Below, in pieces: positions 24,930 through 33,976 of a stretch of 64,000 nt of DNA (position 1 is its first letter; each line of letters opens with the position of its first letter). The stretch covers positions 372,001 through 436,000 of the forward strand of contig NZ_MTQO01000054.1 of the NCBI RefSeq assembly GCF_001984155.1. Direction: 5' to 3'. Source of the DNA: Actinosynnema sp. ALI-1.44 (GTDB lineage Bacteria; Actinomycetota; Actinomycetes; Mycobacteriales; Pseudonocardiaceae). A model generated the notes under the pieces. That model was given only the letters and a program-made list of their open reading frames with translations. It made no database searches and was not told where the DNA came from. A program made the position numbers and the translations under genes.

Positions 24930-25772
24930 ATGGCCAACCCTTTTGTGAAGTTCTGGAAGTATCTCATGGCGTCGTTCTCGTCCAAGATCGACGAGCACGC
25001 CGACCCGAAGGTACAGATCCAGCAGGCCATCGAGGAGGCGCAGCGGCAGCACCAGGCCCTGTCGCAGCAGGCCGCCGCTGTGATCGGAAACCAGCGGCAG
25101 CTGGAGATGAAGCTCAACCGCCAGCTGGGTGAGGTGGAGAAGCTGCAGGCTTCGGCCCGCCAGGCGCTCGTGCTCGCCGACGAAGCGCGCGGCAAGGGCG
25201 ACGAGGCCAAAGCGACGCAGTTCGAGAACGCCGCGCAGTCCTTCGCCACCCAGCTCGTCACCGCCGAGCAGGGCATCGAGGACCTCAAGACGCTGCACGA
25301 CCAGTCGCTGCAGGCCGCGGCGCAGGCCAAGCAGGCGGTCGAGCGCAACGCGATGGTCCTGCAGCAGAAGCTCGCCGAGCGCACCAAGCTGCTCAGCCAG
25401 CTCGAGCAGGCCAAGATGCAGGAGCAGGTCTCGAAGTCGCTCAACCAGATGAGCGAGCTGGCCGCGCCCGGCAACACGCCGTCGCTGGAGGAGGTCCGCG
25501 ACAAGATCGAGAAGCGGTACACCACCGCGCTCGGGTCGGCGGAGCTGGCGCAGAACTCGGTGCAGGGCCGGATGATGGAGGTCCAGGCCTCCACGACGGA
25601 GATGGCCGGTCAGTCGCGCCTCGAGCAGATCCGCGCGTCGATGGCCGGTGGCGGCGCCAAGCAGGTGACCAGCGGTGGTGGGGCGACCGCCGCGAGCCCG
25701 GCGGCCAACATCCAGGCCGAGATCCAGCAGCGCGTGGCGCAGGAGCAGCGCGCGAACCCGCAGGGCAACTGA
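24930..25772 (+). CDS. pspA: Phage-shock protein A (PspA/IM30)
   Basis: 280 residues, mostly one long coiled coil. The N-terminus [19 protein letters not shown] and the [19 protein letters not shown] segment are diagnostic for PspA/IM30, followed by Ala/Gln/Glu-rich heptads to ~residue 225 and a Gly/Ala-rich tail. PspA binds the inner face of the membrane and protects it under stress. GGAGGAG immediately precedes the ATG. It follows clgR and precedes pspM, the order known from M. tuberculosis clgR-pspA-rv2743c. Confidence 0.96.
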   Translation: MANPFVKFWKYLMASFSSKIDEHADPKVQIQQAIEEAQRQHQALSQQAAAVIGNQRQLEMKLNRQLGEVEKLQASARQALVLADEARGKGDEAKATQFENAAQSFATQLVTAEQGIEDLKTLHDQSLQAAAQAKQAVERNAMVLQQKLAERTKLLSQLEQAKMQEQVSKSLNQMSELAAPGNTPSLEEVRDKIEKRYTTALGSAELAQNSVQGRMMEVQASTTEMAGQSRLEQIRASMAGGGAKQVTSGGGATAASPAANIQAEIQQRVAQEQRANPQGN

Positions 25773-25794
25773 ACAGCGCCGAAGGAAGTGACCG

Positions 25795-26580
25795 GTGGAC
25801 AGGCCGCGTAGAGGCGATTTCCTCGAACTTCGCCAGCTGGTGGAGAAGCAACTACGCGGCCCGGTCGCCGATCAGGTGAAGGCTCAGCTGAGCCGCTGGT
25901 CCGACCCGGCGGCCAAGTTGGAGCGCCGCAAGAAACGCGCGTCGGCCGCGATGTGGTTCTTCATCTTCTTGGGGCTGCTGCTCGCGGTCGTAGGTGCGGT
26001 GATAGCCACTGGCTCGGCGGAAACAGCGGTTCTGTCCGGCGCGGTGGCCGGGGTGTTCGCGCTCGGCTCGTTCGCGCTGGGAGTCCGGTCCGGCGGCCGT
26101 CTCCGCCGTCTCAACAAGACACCGGTGCCCACTCTGGCACCGAGGCTGCCTTCGTCCAGGTCGGCGGCTCGTGAACCGATGGAGCGCCTGGCAGACGCCG
26201 AGCGTGTGCTGGCCGACCTGCTGCGCCAGCTCAGCTCGCCCCGCAGCGCCGTCCCCGCCGATTCCGTCGATGAGGCCCGCCGTACGGGGGAAGAAGCCGC
26301 CAGTGCGTTGCGTGAGGTCGCCCAGGAGCTCCAAGCCGTCGAGCGGGCCCGTGACCTGGCCCCTGCCGCGGACCGCGCCGCGCTGACCGACGGCGTTCAG
26401 CGGCTGCGTGAGCAACTCGACGAAGGCCTGGACGGCTACGGCACGCTCATCGCCGCGGCGGGGCGTCTTGTCGCTGCCAGCTCGTCCGGTGGACCGGACA
26501 ACAACGCCCTCACCGACGCCACGGACCGTCTGCACGGGCTCGCGGTCGCGTTGCGGGAGATCTTCCCCGACCGCCGCTGA
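25795..26580 (+). CDS. pspM: Phage-shock envelope stress protein PspM
   Basis: 261 residues. An N-terminal cytoplasmic region is followed by two adjacent membrane helices (WFFIFLGLLLAVVGAVIAT, AVLSGAVAGVFALGSFAL, residues ~53-98) and a long helical C-terminus. Topology and place directly after pspA match Rv2743c/PspM, the membrane partner of PspA. GTG start with GAAGGAAG upstream, 22 bases after the pspA stop. No clear pspN homologue follows. Confidence 0.82.
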   Translation: MDRPRRGDFLELRQLVEKQLRGPVADQVKAQLSRWSDPAAKLERRKKRASAAMWFFIFLGLLLAVVGAVIATGSAETAVLSGAVAGVFALGSFALGVRSGGRLRRLNKTPVPTLAPRLPSSRSAAREPMERLADAERVLADLLRQLSSPRSAVPADSVDEARRTGEEAASALREVAQELQAVERARDLAPAADRAALTDGVQRLREQLDEGLDGYGTLIAAAGRLVAASSSGGPDNNALTDATDRLHGLAVALREIFPDRR

Positions 26581-26798
26581 CGCGCTCCTCACGAGTTGGT
26601 CGCGGCCTCAAACCTGGATGATCACGACCAGTTGCCGTAGCGCCGATTGGGTCACTCTTCGTAGTCCTCGTACTCCCCGGTGGCGTTCTTCTGCCATGCC
26701 CTTAGGACAAACGTGTGATAACGGGAGGGTCACGTAGCATCATCGGCTACCTGACGTGGCAGTATTCCCGCAAGGTTCAGCGGGGAAGGGACTCGACA

Positions 26799-28073
26799 GT
26801 GATGCTGTGGTCCGTACACGGCGATGGCCGCCGGGTACGCGACGGTGAGCTGGTCGGTGCCCGTGAGCGACTCAGCTGGCCGGTGATGGCGGGATTTGGC
26901 GCGCAACACGTCGCCGCCATGATCAGCGCGACGATCTTCGTCCCGGTCGCCGTCGGCCTGCCGCCGACGACCACGCTGCTGTTCTCCGGTGTCGGCACGA
27001 TCGTCTTCCTGGTCGTCACCCGCAACCGGGTGCCGGGCTATCTCGGGTCGTCCTTCGCTTTCATGGCGCCTCTGGCCGCGGCCAAGCAGCACGGGATCGC
27101 CGCCCAACTCGGGGCGGTTCTCGTCGCGGGCGGCATCTTGATCGTGTTCGGCATCGCGGTGAAGGCGCTGGGTGTGCGTCTGCTCGAGTCCGTTCTGCCG
27201 CCGGTGGTGACGGGCGGGCTCGTGCTGCTGATCGGGCTGAGCATGGCTCCGTACGCCGCGCGCCCGTTTCAGGCGCAGCCCGGCATCGGCGCGGTGACGG
27301 TCGGCGCCATCCTGTTGTGCATCGTGCTGTCACGCGGGCTGCTCGCCCGGTTGTCTGTGCTGGTCGGCGTGGGTGCCGGCTGGCTCGTCGCGATCGCGAC
27401 CGGGCGGATCGAGTCGACGAAGATCGACGCGCTGATCGACGCGCCGTGGTTGGGCGTGCCCGAGTTCCACGCGCCTGAACTGTTGCCGTCGGTCATGGTG
27501 CTGTCGGTGCCCGTTGTGCTCGTGCTCGTGGCCGAGGTTGTCGCGCATGTGAAGGCGGTTTCCACCAGCAGCGGTCAGGACCTGGATCCCAGCATCGGTG
27601 ACGCCTTGATCGCCAACGGCATCTCCACCGCGCTCGCGGGCGCGTCCGGTGCTACGGGAACGACGGCGTACCCGGCGAACACGGGCCTGATGATCGGCAC
27701 CAGGGTGCTTTCGACCGCGGCGTGTGCGCTGGCCGCGGTGACCGCCGTGGTGCTCGCGTTTGTGCCGAAGGTGACCGCGTTGATCGACACCATGCCGCCC
27801 GGCGTGGTCGGCGGGTTGGGGATCGGGCTGTTCGGCCTGCTCGGCATGGTCGGGGTGCGGATCTGGGCGCAGAGCAAGGTCGACCTGACCAACCCGGTCA
27901 CGCTCATGATCGCGGGCGCCGCCGTGGTCGCCGGGGTGGCCGACCTGACCATTTCGATCTGGGGTCTGGAGCTGCACGGTGTGGCGTGGGGCTCGCTCGT
28001 GATCGTGGTGGTCTATCCGGTAGTACGGCGGCTGCGGGCCCGCCGGGACAACCGAGGGTCCAAGTTCACCTGA
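26799..28073 (+). CDS. Nucleobase:cation symporter (uracil-xanthine permease family)
   Basis: 424 residues with 12-14 hydrophobic helices. NCS2-type landmarks are GFGAQHVAAMISATIFVPVA, GYLGSSFAFMAPLAAAK, the PPVVTGGLVLLIGLSMAP loop, and the ANGISTALAGASGATGTTAY stretch. It imports uracil, xanthine or a related base; the substrate cannot be told. GTG at 26799 and ATG at 26802 both fit the GAAGGGA upstream. The 218 bases before it contain no gene. The neighbour pyrD, convergent, also serves pyrimidine metabolism. Confidence 0.9.
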   Translation: MMLWSVHGDGRRVRDGELVGARERLSWPVMAGFGAQHVAAMISATIFVPVAVGLPPTTTLLFSGVGTIVFLVVTRNRVPGYLGSSFAFMAPLAAAKQHGIAAQLGAVLVAGGILIVFGIAVKALGVRLLESVLPPVVTGGLVLLIGLSMAPYAARPFQAQPGIGAVTVGAILLCIVLSRGLLARLSVLVGVGAGWLVAIATGRIESTKIDALIDAPWLGVPEFHAPELLPSVMVLSVPVVLVLVAEVVAHVKAVSTSSGQDLDPSIGDALIANGISTALAGASGATGTTAYPANTGLMIGTRVLSTAACALAAVTAVVLAFVPKVTALIDTMPPGVVGGLGIGLFGLLGMVGVRIWAQSKVDLTNPVTLMIAGAAVVAGVADLTISIWGLELHGVAWGSLVIVVVYPVVRRLRARRDNRGSKFT

Positions 28074-28118
28074 TCGGATGATCGTCGGACGAACGGGTGG
28101 AATCGCTCCTACGGACGG

Positions 28119-29147
28119 TCACCTGCGGGTCTTGCTGATCCGGCGGACCAGCCCAGGGCCGCGGAAGATGAATCCGGTGTAGAGCTGGACCAGGCTCGCG
28201 CCCGCGTCGAACATCCGCGTGGCGTCGTCGGCGTCGAGAATCCCCCCGACCCCGATGATCGGCAGCCGACCACCGGTCTGCTTGTGCACGAACGCCACGA
28301 CGTCACGGGCTCGCCCCGTCAGCGGGCGCCCGCTGAGCCCACCGGCCTGGTCGGCCAGGTGGAGGTCGGCGTGCGCCACCCCGTCCCGGCTCAGTGTGGT
28401 GTTCGTCGCGATCACGCCGCTCACACCGTGCTCGTCACAGACCTCGAGGACCTCCGCGATCGCGTCGTCGGTCAGGTCCGGCGCGATCTTCACGAGCAAC
28501 GGCCTCGGTGACGTCCGGTCCCGCTCCGCCAGTGCCCGGCACTCCAGCGTCAACTCGGCGAGCAACTCGCTGAGCGCGGAGCGGTCCTGCAGCCCACGCA
28601 GGCCAGGAGTATTGGGGGAGCTGACGTTCACGGCGAAGTAGTCGCCGTGCGAGTAGAGGGCGCGCAGGGACTGCCGGTAGTCCTCAACGGCCTGGTCGAC
28701 GGGGACGACCTTCGACTTGCCGATGCTGATCCCCAACGGCACCTTGGGTTTGCGGCCGGTCAGCAACCGGTCGGCGAGGGCCTCCGCACCCGCGTTGTTG
28801 AACCCCATCCGGTTGATGATGGCCTCGCTGTTCACGAGCCGGTACAGCCTCGGCTTGGGATTGCCGGGTTGCGGGATCGCGGTCACCGTACCGACCTCGA
28901 CGAACCCGAACCCCAACGCGGGCCAGGCATGCAGGGCGGTGCCGTCCTTGTCCATGCCTGCGGCCAACCCGACAGGATTCGGGAACCGGACACCGAAAAC
29001 CGTGACAGGAGCAGCGACGTTCGTCACACGCCCGAGCGGCCCGAGAAGCGGCGCGGTCCTGGCGAGGATGGCGGTAGTCCTGTGGTGCGCGACCTCGGCG
29101 TCCCCACCGCCGAACCGGAAAAGAGCCCGTCGAATCAGCTTGTACAC
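28119..29147 (-). CDS. pyrD: Dihydroorotate dehydrogenase (class 2)
   Basis: 342 residues from GTG at 29147; an ATG at 29168 would add 7. It oxidises dihydroorotate to orotate in de novo pyrimidine synthesis, with membrane quinone as acceptor. Seen: [39 protein letters not shown], the active-site region [17 protein letters not shown], and phosphate-binding [20 protein letters not shown] with [13 protein letters not shown]. The N-terminal helix extension marks class 2. The reading frame continues open upstream because the tail of a broken kinase gene lies in the same frame, so automatic annotation may overextend this gene. Confidence 0.93.
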   Translation of the reverse strand: MYKLIRRALFRFGGGDAEVAHHRTTAILARTAPLLGPLGRVTNVAAPVTVFGVRFPNPVGLAAGMDKDGTALHAWPALGFGFVEVGTVTAIPQPGNPKPRLYRLVNSEAIINRMGFNNAGAEALADRLLTGRKPKVPLGISIGKSKVVPVDQAVEDYRQSLRALYSHGDYFAVNVSSPNTPGLRGLQDRSALSELLAELTLECRALAERDRTSPRPLLVKIAPDLTDDAIAEVLEVCDEHGVSGVIATNTTLSRDGVAHADLHLADQAGGLSGRPLTGRARDVVAFVHKQTGGRLPIIGVGGILDADDATRMFDAGASLVQLYTGFIFRGPGLVRRISKTRR

Positions 29148-29164
29148 GCCTACATGCTGCCTTG

Positions 29165-29539
29165 TCATGAGTTGTTCGACGGCGCGGGGGTTTCGCAGTA
29201 CGTGGAGTTCCGCGTGGCCGGCGTGATCAGCGACGGCGGCGAAGACAGCCGGGAGGCACAGCGCCAAAGAGGAAAGTCCAGGACGATCACAGCATCGGAA
29301 GCCCGCAGCCGTACATCGAGGACGTCGTGGGGACCGAGATCGCCGTCGAGGACCCAGCGCGGCGCGCTGGTGAGCCGCTCCTGGATCCCAGCCCACTGGC
29401 TCTTGGGCGTGGGAGAGAGATCGGGCGACCAGAAGTGTTTGTCCAACTCGATGACCGGCAGCCCAAGAACGGCACCGAGACGGAACGCGAAGGTCGACTT
29501 ACCCGCACCACCGCGACCGAGGACGACGACCCGTTCCAT
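29165..29539 (-). pseudogene. Truncated P-loop kinase (adenylate-kinase-like)
   Basis: 124 residues as read. The N-terminus is intact: [19 protein letters not shown] with Walker [57 protein letters not shown]. Family members are ~170 residues. After PLWRCA the frame becomes meaningless, while the family's C-terminus ([17 protein letters not shown]) is read in another frame, the one used by pyrD. An internal deletion with a frame change explains both. GGGAGG precedes the ATG, so a fragment may still be made, but a functional kinase is unlikely. Confidence 0.75.
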
Positions 29540-29720
29540 GCCTAGCTACCTCCCACAGGTCACCAGACCCGAGCCCAAGACTGCATAAAGGCAAGTACCA
29601 CCCAAGCGCAGCCAGCCCTGGTCCGCGAACGGGCGAACGTGCAGGGGAGGGCAGGGCAGGCGGCTCGCGTGCAAGCGCAGAGCAACCCGCAACGGTTCGC
29701 GAGCATGCGCTATGCAGGCG

Positions 29721-30449
29721 GCGTGCGCGCAAGCGCAGAGTGGGGCTTCGGGGGTGTCTCCTGCCCGTCGGCCTGGGCGAAGCCAACCACGGGCTGTCAA
29801 GAGGTCGGCCTACCCGAAGAGCCCCAGCGACAGCCATACCGATCCTCTTGATAGACCGCGGTTCCCTGGGGCAGGTCGACGGGCAGGAGGCGCCCGCGCC
29901 TCACAACCCCGGGTCATGAAGGTATGCGCCGGGAGAAACACGACGCGAAGAACCTCCTGCCTAGAGGTCTGCTCCCGGCGAGGGGCTATCTTTCCCCCAC
30001 AGGATCCCGCGCCTTGACCAGGAGTAAGGCGTGGTCACCAGACCCGCAATGGAGATCCCGGGTCTGAAAGACGAAAGACGAAAAGACAAAGAAGGTCCCT
30101 CGCCGGGAGGCAGACCTCTGAGCAGGAGGTCTTCGCGCCGTGTTGCTCCCGGCGCATGCTTTTCGTGTCCCGGGGTTTCAGGGCGCGGGTGTCCCCTGCC
30201 CGTCGACCTGCCCCAGGGAACCACGGACTGTCAAGAGGTCCGTAGGGCTGTCGCTGGGCCCGCCTGTTGGGGAGGCGGACCTCTGGACAGCCCGTGGTTG
30301 GCTTCGCCCAGGCCGACGGGCAGGAGACACCCCCGAAGCCCACCCCTGCGCTAGCGCGCGGCCATTGCGCTTGTGCGTGGCCATTGCGTTGGCGCGCGGC
30401 TGTCTGTGCTGGCGCGCGGCCGCGAATCCTGCGCTTGCGCGCACGCTAG
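29721..30449. repeat. Nested inverted-repeat element, four copies of one unit
   Basis: About 265 bases at 29733-29997 match the reverse complement of 30090-30352 with scattered differences, around an ~90-base centre. Each arm is itself palindromic: a ~55-base unit containing TCCTGCCCGTCG...CCACGG...CTGTCAAGAGG occurs at ~29753-29806 (+), 29843-29900 (-), 30182-30241 (+) and 30274-30333 (-). Outer words GCGTGCGCGCAAGCGCAG (29721-29738) and its reverse complement (30432-30449) extend the symmetry. No transposase or credible gene lies inside. It resembles a MITE-like element or a large structured non-coding unit. The flanks 29540-29720 and 30450-30782 show no gene. Confidence 0.75.
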
Positions 30450-30500
30450 TTGGGGCTGTCTTGTGGTCGCGGTCACGCTGACTGTGGCTTTTGCGGGCAT

Positions 30501-30541
30501 AAAAAAACTCCCGGGGTGACTCCTCGTGCTGGTGCACGAGG
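30501..30541 (-). terminator. Possible terminator downstream of nei
   Basis: On the minus strand an 8-bp stem (CCTCGTGC-ACCA-GCACGAGG) is followed after 14 bases by seven T residues. The gap makes it atypical. It lies ~240 bases after the nei stop. Confidence 0.35.
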
Positions 30542-30782
30542 CCTGAGATTGGACGAACTTCTCAGGAACCCCGAGAGCCGGTGGCTGCTTTGGATTCGCC
30601 GACCTACGCCCGCGTCAACGGCGCTGGAGGACCAGCGTCTGCCGTGTTCGGCGGCCGGCTTGAGCCAGATGGTGGTCCTTAGCGGACAGCCACCTCACGT
30701 GTCCCGTTGGTATACAACTTTGGACCACCTCCTCTCTCGTGTACATCCAACCTATGCCGAGTCGGGGGTGGGCGCCACGTAT

Positions 30783-31574
30783 TTATTTTCGCGGTTGGCA
30801 GACAGGGCAGTACCAGGTTTGGCGCACGTCGAGGCCCGCGCCCTGGTCGGCTACCTTGATCCGGCCGCCGCATTTCAGACATTCCCGGCGGGCCTGCCCG
30901 TACACCCACAGCTCTCGTCCGCGCACCGGGGAGCCCGTCGTGTTCCTGCGGGGATTCATCGCGTTGCGCCGCAGCAGGTCTCTGCTCACCTCGACCGCCC
31001 TTGCGGTATCCACTTCGGACACCGGGGCCCACGGCGACACGCCGAGCACGAAGCAGACCTCTGCCTTGTAGACGTTCCCCACTCCCGCCATCACCCGCTG
31101 GTCCAGCAGTGCCAGGCCGATTTCCCTGGCCGGGTCGGCCATCAGCGCCCGTCGCGCGCGTTCGGCGTGTTCGTCTGTCCACGATGGATCCAGCAGGTCC
31201 GGTCCGAGGTGGCCGACGAGCCGGTCCTCCCTCTCCGTGGCCACCAGTTCCATGTCGTGCAGGCGCACGCCGATCGCTTCCGCCGCCTTGTGCGCCAGGA
31301 TCACGCGGACCTGGTGGCCGGGCGCCCGCCAGCGTGTCCCCGGCCGGTGGACGTGCCACGAGCCGTCCATCCGCAGGTGGTTGTGCAGGCTCACGTCCCC
31401 GCTGAACTGGACGAAGATGTGCTTGCCGACCGTTCGCACGCCCAGCACGGTCCGGCCGGCCAGATCCACCGTCGACAGTCGAGGGTGACGTAGCTCACCG
31501 CGCGTCAGCGGGTGGCCTGCCAGTGCCTGCCGCAGCTTGTGGCCAGCGTGGAAAACCGTGTCGCCCTCAGGCAT
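30783..31574 (-). CDS. nei: Endonuclease VIII-type DNA glycosylase (Nei)
   Basis: 263 residues. It removes oxidised bases and cleaves the abasic strand. The start MPEGDTVFHAGHKL supplies the catalytic Pro2 and Glu3; VGKHIFVQFSGDVSLHNHLR holds the conserved Lys and His region; DQRVMAGVGNVYKAE is the H2TH segment; and the zinc finger CLKCGGRIKV...YCPVC ends the protein. Its ATG at 31574 overlaps the end of the ParA-type gene by 8 bases, so the two are cotranscribed. Confidence 0.94.
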   Translation of the reverse strand: MPEGDTVFHAGHKLRQALAGHPLTRGELRHPRLSTVDLAGRTVLGVRTVGKHIFVQFSGDVSLHNHLRMDGSWHVHRPGTRWRAPGHQVRVILAHKAAEAIGVRLHDMELVATEREDRLVGHLGPDLLDPSWTDEHAERARRALMADPAREIGLALLDQRVMAGVGNVYKAEVCFVLGVSPWAPVSEVDTARAVEVSRDLLRRNAMNPRRNTTGSPVRGRELWVYGQARRECLKCGGRIKVADQGAGLDVRQTWYCPVCQPRK

Positions 31575-32412
31575 CAGCTGCGTCGTCGTCGCTCTCGGGC
31601 CACGCGAACTGGTTGTGCCGCCCGCGCCGACCTGAGCGCAGCACCCGCGCCAGCACGAGGTTGAACGCCAGCGCGACCTCACGCGCACCCGGCGTGCCCC
31701 ATTGGTGGATGGGCATACAAGCGCCCTGTGCCTGCTGTACGGCCAGGCGGTCCGGCAACGCAACGGGCAGCACAAGCGAGCCGAAGTGCTCCCTCAGTTC
31801 CTGGATGCGGAACTGGTGCTCATACGAGCGTGGCCGCACGCGGTTGACGACGACACCTAGTGTCTTCAACTCCGGGTTGTACTGCTCACGTGTCTCGGCT
31901 ATGGCGTCGAACGCGCGTTGTGCACCGGAGACCGCGTACAACGTCGGTTCGGTGACGAGCAGCGCGCCGCCTGCGGCCACAAGCGCCGAGCGGGTGAGCC
32001 GTCCCAGCGATGGTGGACAGTCCAGCAGCACCAGTTCGTAGGGCAGTTCACCGTCCTCGATGAACTTGTTGACCTCCTGCAGCGCACGGCCGAGGTTGCC
32101 GAGCCGCCGTGCTCCCGGGTTGGGGTGGTTGAGCTCCTCGGTTTCCTCCGAACCCACCAGCACGTCGACGCCGTCACCCCAGGCACTGGCCGCGATGGCG
32201 TCCCTGACCACCGGCAGCCGGGGGCTCTCCAGCACGTTCGCGAGGGTCGTCCCGGTCTCCTCGGGGTCGAGCGTCGCGGTTGCGTTGCACTGCGGATCGA
32301 GGTCGACCACCAGTGTCCGCGCGCCACGCCGCAAGGCGGCCGACGCCAGGCCGAGCACTACCGTCGTTTTGCCGACACCGCCCTTGAGGCTCAGTACTGC
32401 GACCGTCTGCAC
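31567..32412 (-). CDS. Orphan ParA/Soj-type ATPase
   Basis: 281 residues. Deviant Walker A KGGVGKTT near residues 10-17, then TLVVDLDPQCNATATL, Walker B-type YELVLLDCPPSLGRLTRSAL, and VVNRVRPRSYEHQFRIQELR. The acidic C-terminus (WPESDDDAADA) is unusual. No ParB gene or parS-like site is beside it, so it is probably a positioning ATPase rather than the chromosome partition protein. The GTG at 32412 has no clear Shine-Dalgarno; the frame is open further upstream, with a GTG in VVSSRRLPR as an alternative. It is followed by nei in overlap. Confidence 0.85.
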   Translation of the reverse strand: MQTVAVLSLKGGVGKTTVVLGLASAALRRGARTLVVDLDPQCNATATLDPEETGTTLANVLESPRLPVVRDAIAASAWGDGVDVLVGSEETEELNHPNPGARRLGNLGRALQEVNKFIEDGELPYELVLLDCPPSLGRLTRSALVAAGGALLVTEPTLYAVSGAQRAFDAIAETREQYNPELKTLGVVVNRVRPRSYEHQFRIQELREHFGSLVLPVALPDRLAVQQAQGACMPIHQWGTPGAREVALAFNLVLARVLRSGRRGRHNQFAWPESDDDAADA

Positions 32413-32480
32413 TCGTGGAAGCCTACGGCTTGAGACCACCGCCGTCTCGGGTCCCGTCCAGCAAGCCCGTGACCACCGTT

Positions 32481-32486
32481 TAGGGT
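32481..32486 (+). promoter_or_regulatory. Probable -10 of a leaderless methyltransferase transcript
   Basis: TAGGGT lies 7 bases before the ATG at 32494, where no Shine-Dalgarno is present. Confidence 0.4.
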
Positions 32487-32493
32487 TTCGGGC

Positions 32494-33213
32494 ATGCGAC
32501 CAGATGCCGTCCGCCGCGTGCTGTACGCCGAGTTGGCCGCTGTGCGTGAGCGCCGTGCGGGTGAGTCGCCGCGCGTGCTCGACGTCGGCGGCGGCAGCGG
32601 CGTGTGGGCTGTCCCGCTCGCCGCTGCGGGCTGTGCCGTGACCGTGGTCGACCCGAGCCCGAACGCCCTCGCCACGCTGCACCGGCGGGCACAGGAAGCG
32701 GGCGTGGTCGAGTCCATCACCGCCGTGCAGGGCGACAGCGACGCGCTCGCTCAACTCGTCCCGGCCGAGTCGGTGGACCTGGTGCTCGGGCACGGCGTGC
32801 TGGAGGTCGTCGACGACCCCAAGACCACGATCGCGGCGATGGCCGAGGCCACGGTGCCCGGTGGGCTGGTGTCGGTGCTCGTGGCCAACCAGTACGCGGC
32901 TGTCCTGCACCGGGCGATCACCGGCCGCCTGGTCGACGCCCGCAGGCTGCTGGACGACCCTGCCGGGCAACTGGCCGAGGAAAGCCTGTCCCGCCGCTAC
33001 GACATCGCCAGGCTGACCCAGTTGCTGGTCGACGGCGGACTCACGGTCGAACTGGTCCAGGGCCACGGCGTGGTCTCCGAACTGGTGCCGGGCGCGGTCC
33101 TGGAAGGCAACCCCGGCGCGGCCGAGGCCCTGGCCCAACTGGAGCTCGCCGCCGCGACCACGCCGCCGTTGCGTGACGTCGCCGCACGGCTGCACGCCAT
33201 CGGCCGCCGTTAA
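32494..33213 (+). CDS. Class I SAM-dependent methyltransferase
   Basis: 239 residues. SAM-binding motif I VLDVGGGSGVWAVPLA, an acidic end to β2 (VTVVDPSPNAL), motif DLVLGHGVLEVVDD, and TVPGGLVSVLVAN are typical of a small Rossmann methyltransferase. The substrate is unknown; UbiE/SmtA-like proteins are the nearest type. It is divergent from the ParA-type gene and its stop overlaps that of the convergent DUF202 gene by 4 bases. Confidence 0.86.
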   Translation: MRPDAVRRVLYAELAAVRERRAGESPRVLDVGGGSGVWAVPLAAAGCAVTVVDPSPNALATLHRRAQEAGVVESITAVQGDSDALAQLVPAESVDLVLGHGVLEVVDDPKTTIAAMAEATVPGGLVSVLVANQYAAVLHRAITGRLVDARRLLDDPAGQLAEESLSRRYDIARLTQLLVDGGLTVELVQGHGVVSELVPGAVLEGNPGAAEALAQLELAAATTPPLRDVAARLHAIGRR

Positions 33214-33536
33214 CGGTCGACCAGCACGTAGACGAGGCCAAGCGCGCCCGTGAGCGCGGTGACGACGGTCATGGTGAGCGGCAGCAGACCGTCTGGCAAA
33301 CGTTTGCCATTCGCCAGGTTCTCATCGCTGGTGCGATAACGCCGCCACGCCATCCAGAGCGCGGCGAGCGCCATCGGAAGGACGACAGCGGCCAGCGCGA
33401 GCGCCGCGGCCAGGCTCGTGTGCGCGGCGAACCGGAACGCGACCAACGCGACCACGACCAACGCCAGACAGGTCCGCATCCACGCCAGCGCGGTGCGTTC
33501 GACCTGTAGCCCCGGATCCCACGGCTGTCGCCTCAT
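33210..33536 (-). CDS. DUF202 membrane protein (second of pair)
   Basis: 108 residues. It opens with the DUF202 motif VERTALAWMRTCLALVVVAL and has three hydrophobic helices (AAALALAAVVLPMALAALWM, LTMTVVTALTGALGLVYVLV). The ATG overlaps the stop of the preceding DUF202 gene as ATGA, so the two likely form one membrane complex. Function unknown. Confidence 0.85.
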   Translation of the reverse strand: MRRQPWDPGLQVERTALAWMRTCLALVVVALVAFRFAAHTSLAAALALAAVVLPMALAALWMAWRRYRTSDENLANGKRLPDGLLPLTMTVVTALTGALGLVYVLVDR

Positions 33537-33886
33537 CGGGTGATCACCAGAACCGCGGCGAGCACACCGGTGACCGCCAGCCCGACGCCCAGCACCGCGG
33601 CCATCCACGGCGAGGGCAGCGGTTGCCCGAGGCGCATGGCCCGCTCACATGCGATCCAGTGCTGAAGCGCACTCAGACTGCAGGCGACGCCCGTGACCAG
33701 CAACGCGACGGCAACCGCCAGGTCCAGCGCGTTGCCCACAGGCCCGAGCGCGGCGAAACCCACGCCCGCGGCCATCAGCGCGAGCGACGTGCGCAGCCAG
33801 GCGAGGAAGGTGCGCTCGTTGGCCATCGAGAACCGGGGATCCGGCTCGTTGCCGACCCCGTACACACTCCTCGGCCACCTGGACAT
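33533..33886 (-). CDS. DUF202/YidH family membrane protein
   Basis: 117 residues. DUF202 signature FSMANERTFLAWLRTSLALM followed by three membrane helices (LDLAVAVALLVTGVACSLSA, WMAAVLGVGLAVTGVLAAVL). It is the first gene of a two-gene operon with another DUF202 protein. On its strand TACGGT lies 7 bases before the ATG without a Shine-Dalgarno, so the transcript may be leaderless. Function unknown. It is divergent from dinB. Confidence 0.88.
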   Translation of the reverse strand: MSRWPRSVYGVGNEPDPRFSMANERTFLAWLRTSLALMAAGVGFAALGPVGNALDLAVAVALLVTGVACSLSALQHWIACERAMRLGQPLPSPWMAAVLGVGLAVTGVLAAVLVITR

Positions 33887-33893
33887 GGATCAC

Positions 33894-33899
33894 ACCGTA
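33894..33899 (-). promoter_or_regulatory. Probable -10 of leaderless DUF202 transcript
   Basis: TACGGT (minus strand) is 7 bases before the ATG at 33886. On the other strand TAGCGT at 33933-33938 is a possible -10 for dinB. Confidence 0.4.
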
Positions 33900-33976
33900 A
33901 CCACTGGTCCCGGAACTGTCGGTGGGTGGGGATAGCGTGTCCCCAGCGGGCTTGAACAGGTGAAAGGAGGTGATCC

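Noticed and set aside
29168-29396. Long N-terminal extension of PyrD
   Set aside because: The extension includes the C-terminal tail of a broken kinase gene and unrelated frame-shifted sequence, not part of the PyrD family.
29721-30449. Insertion sequence
   Set aside because: No transposase frame, and the symmetry is nested, not simple terminal repeats; kept as a repeat element.
30450-31493. 347-codon plus-strand frame after the inverted-repeat element
   Set aside because: Most of it is antisense to nei, which has all catalytic motifs; no Shine-Dalgarno and no domain.
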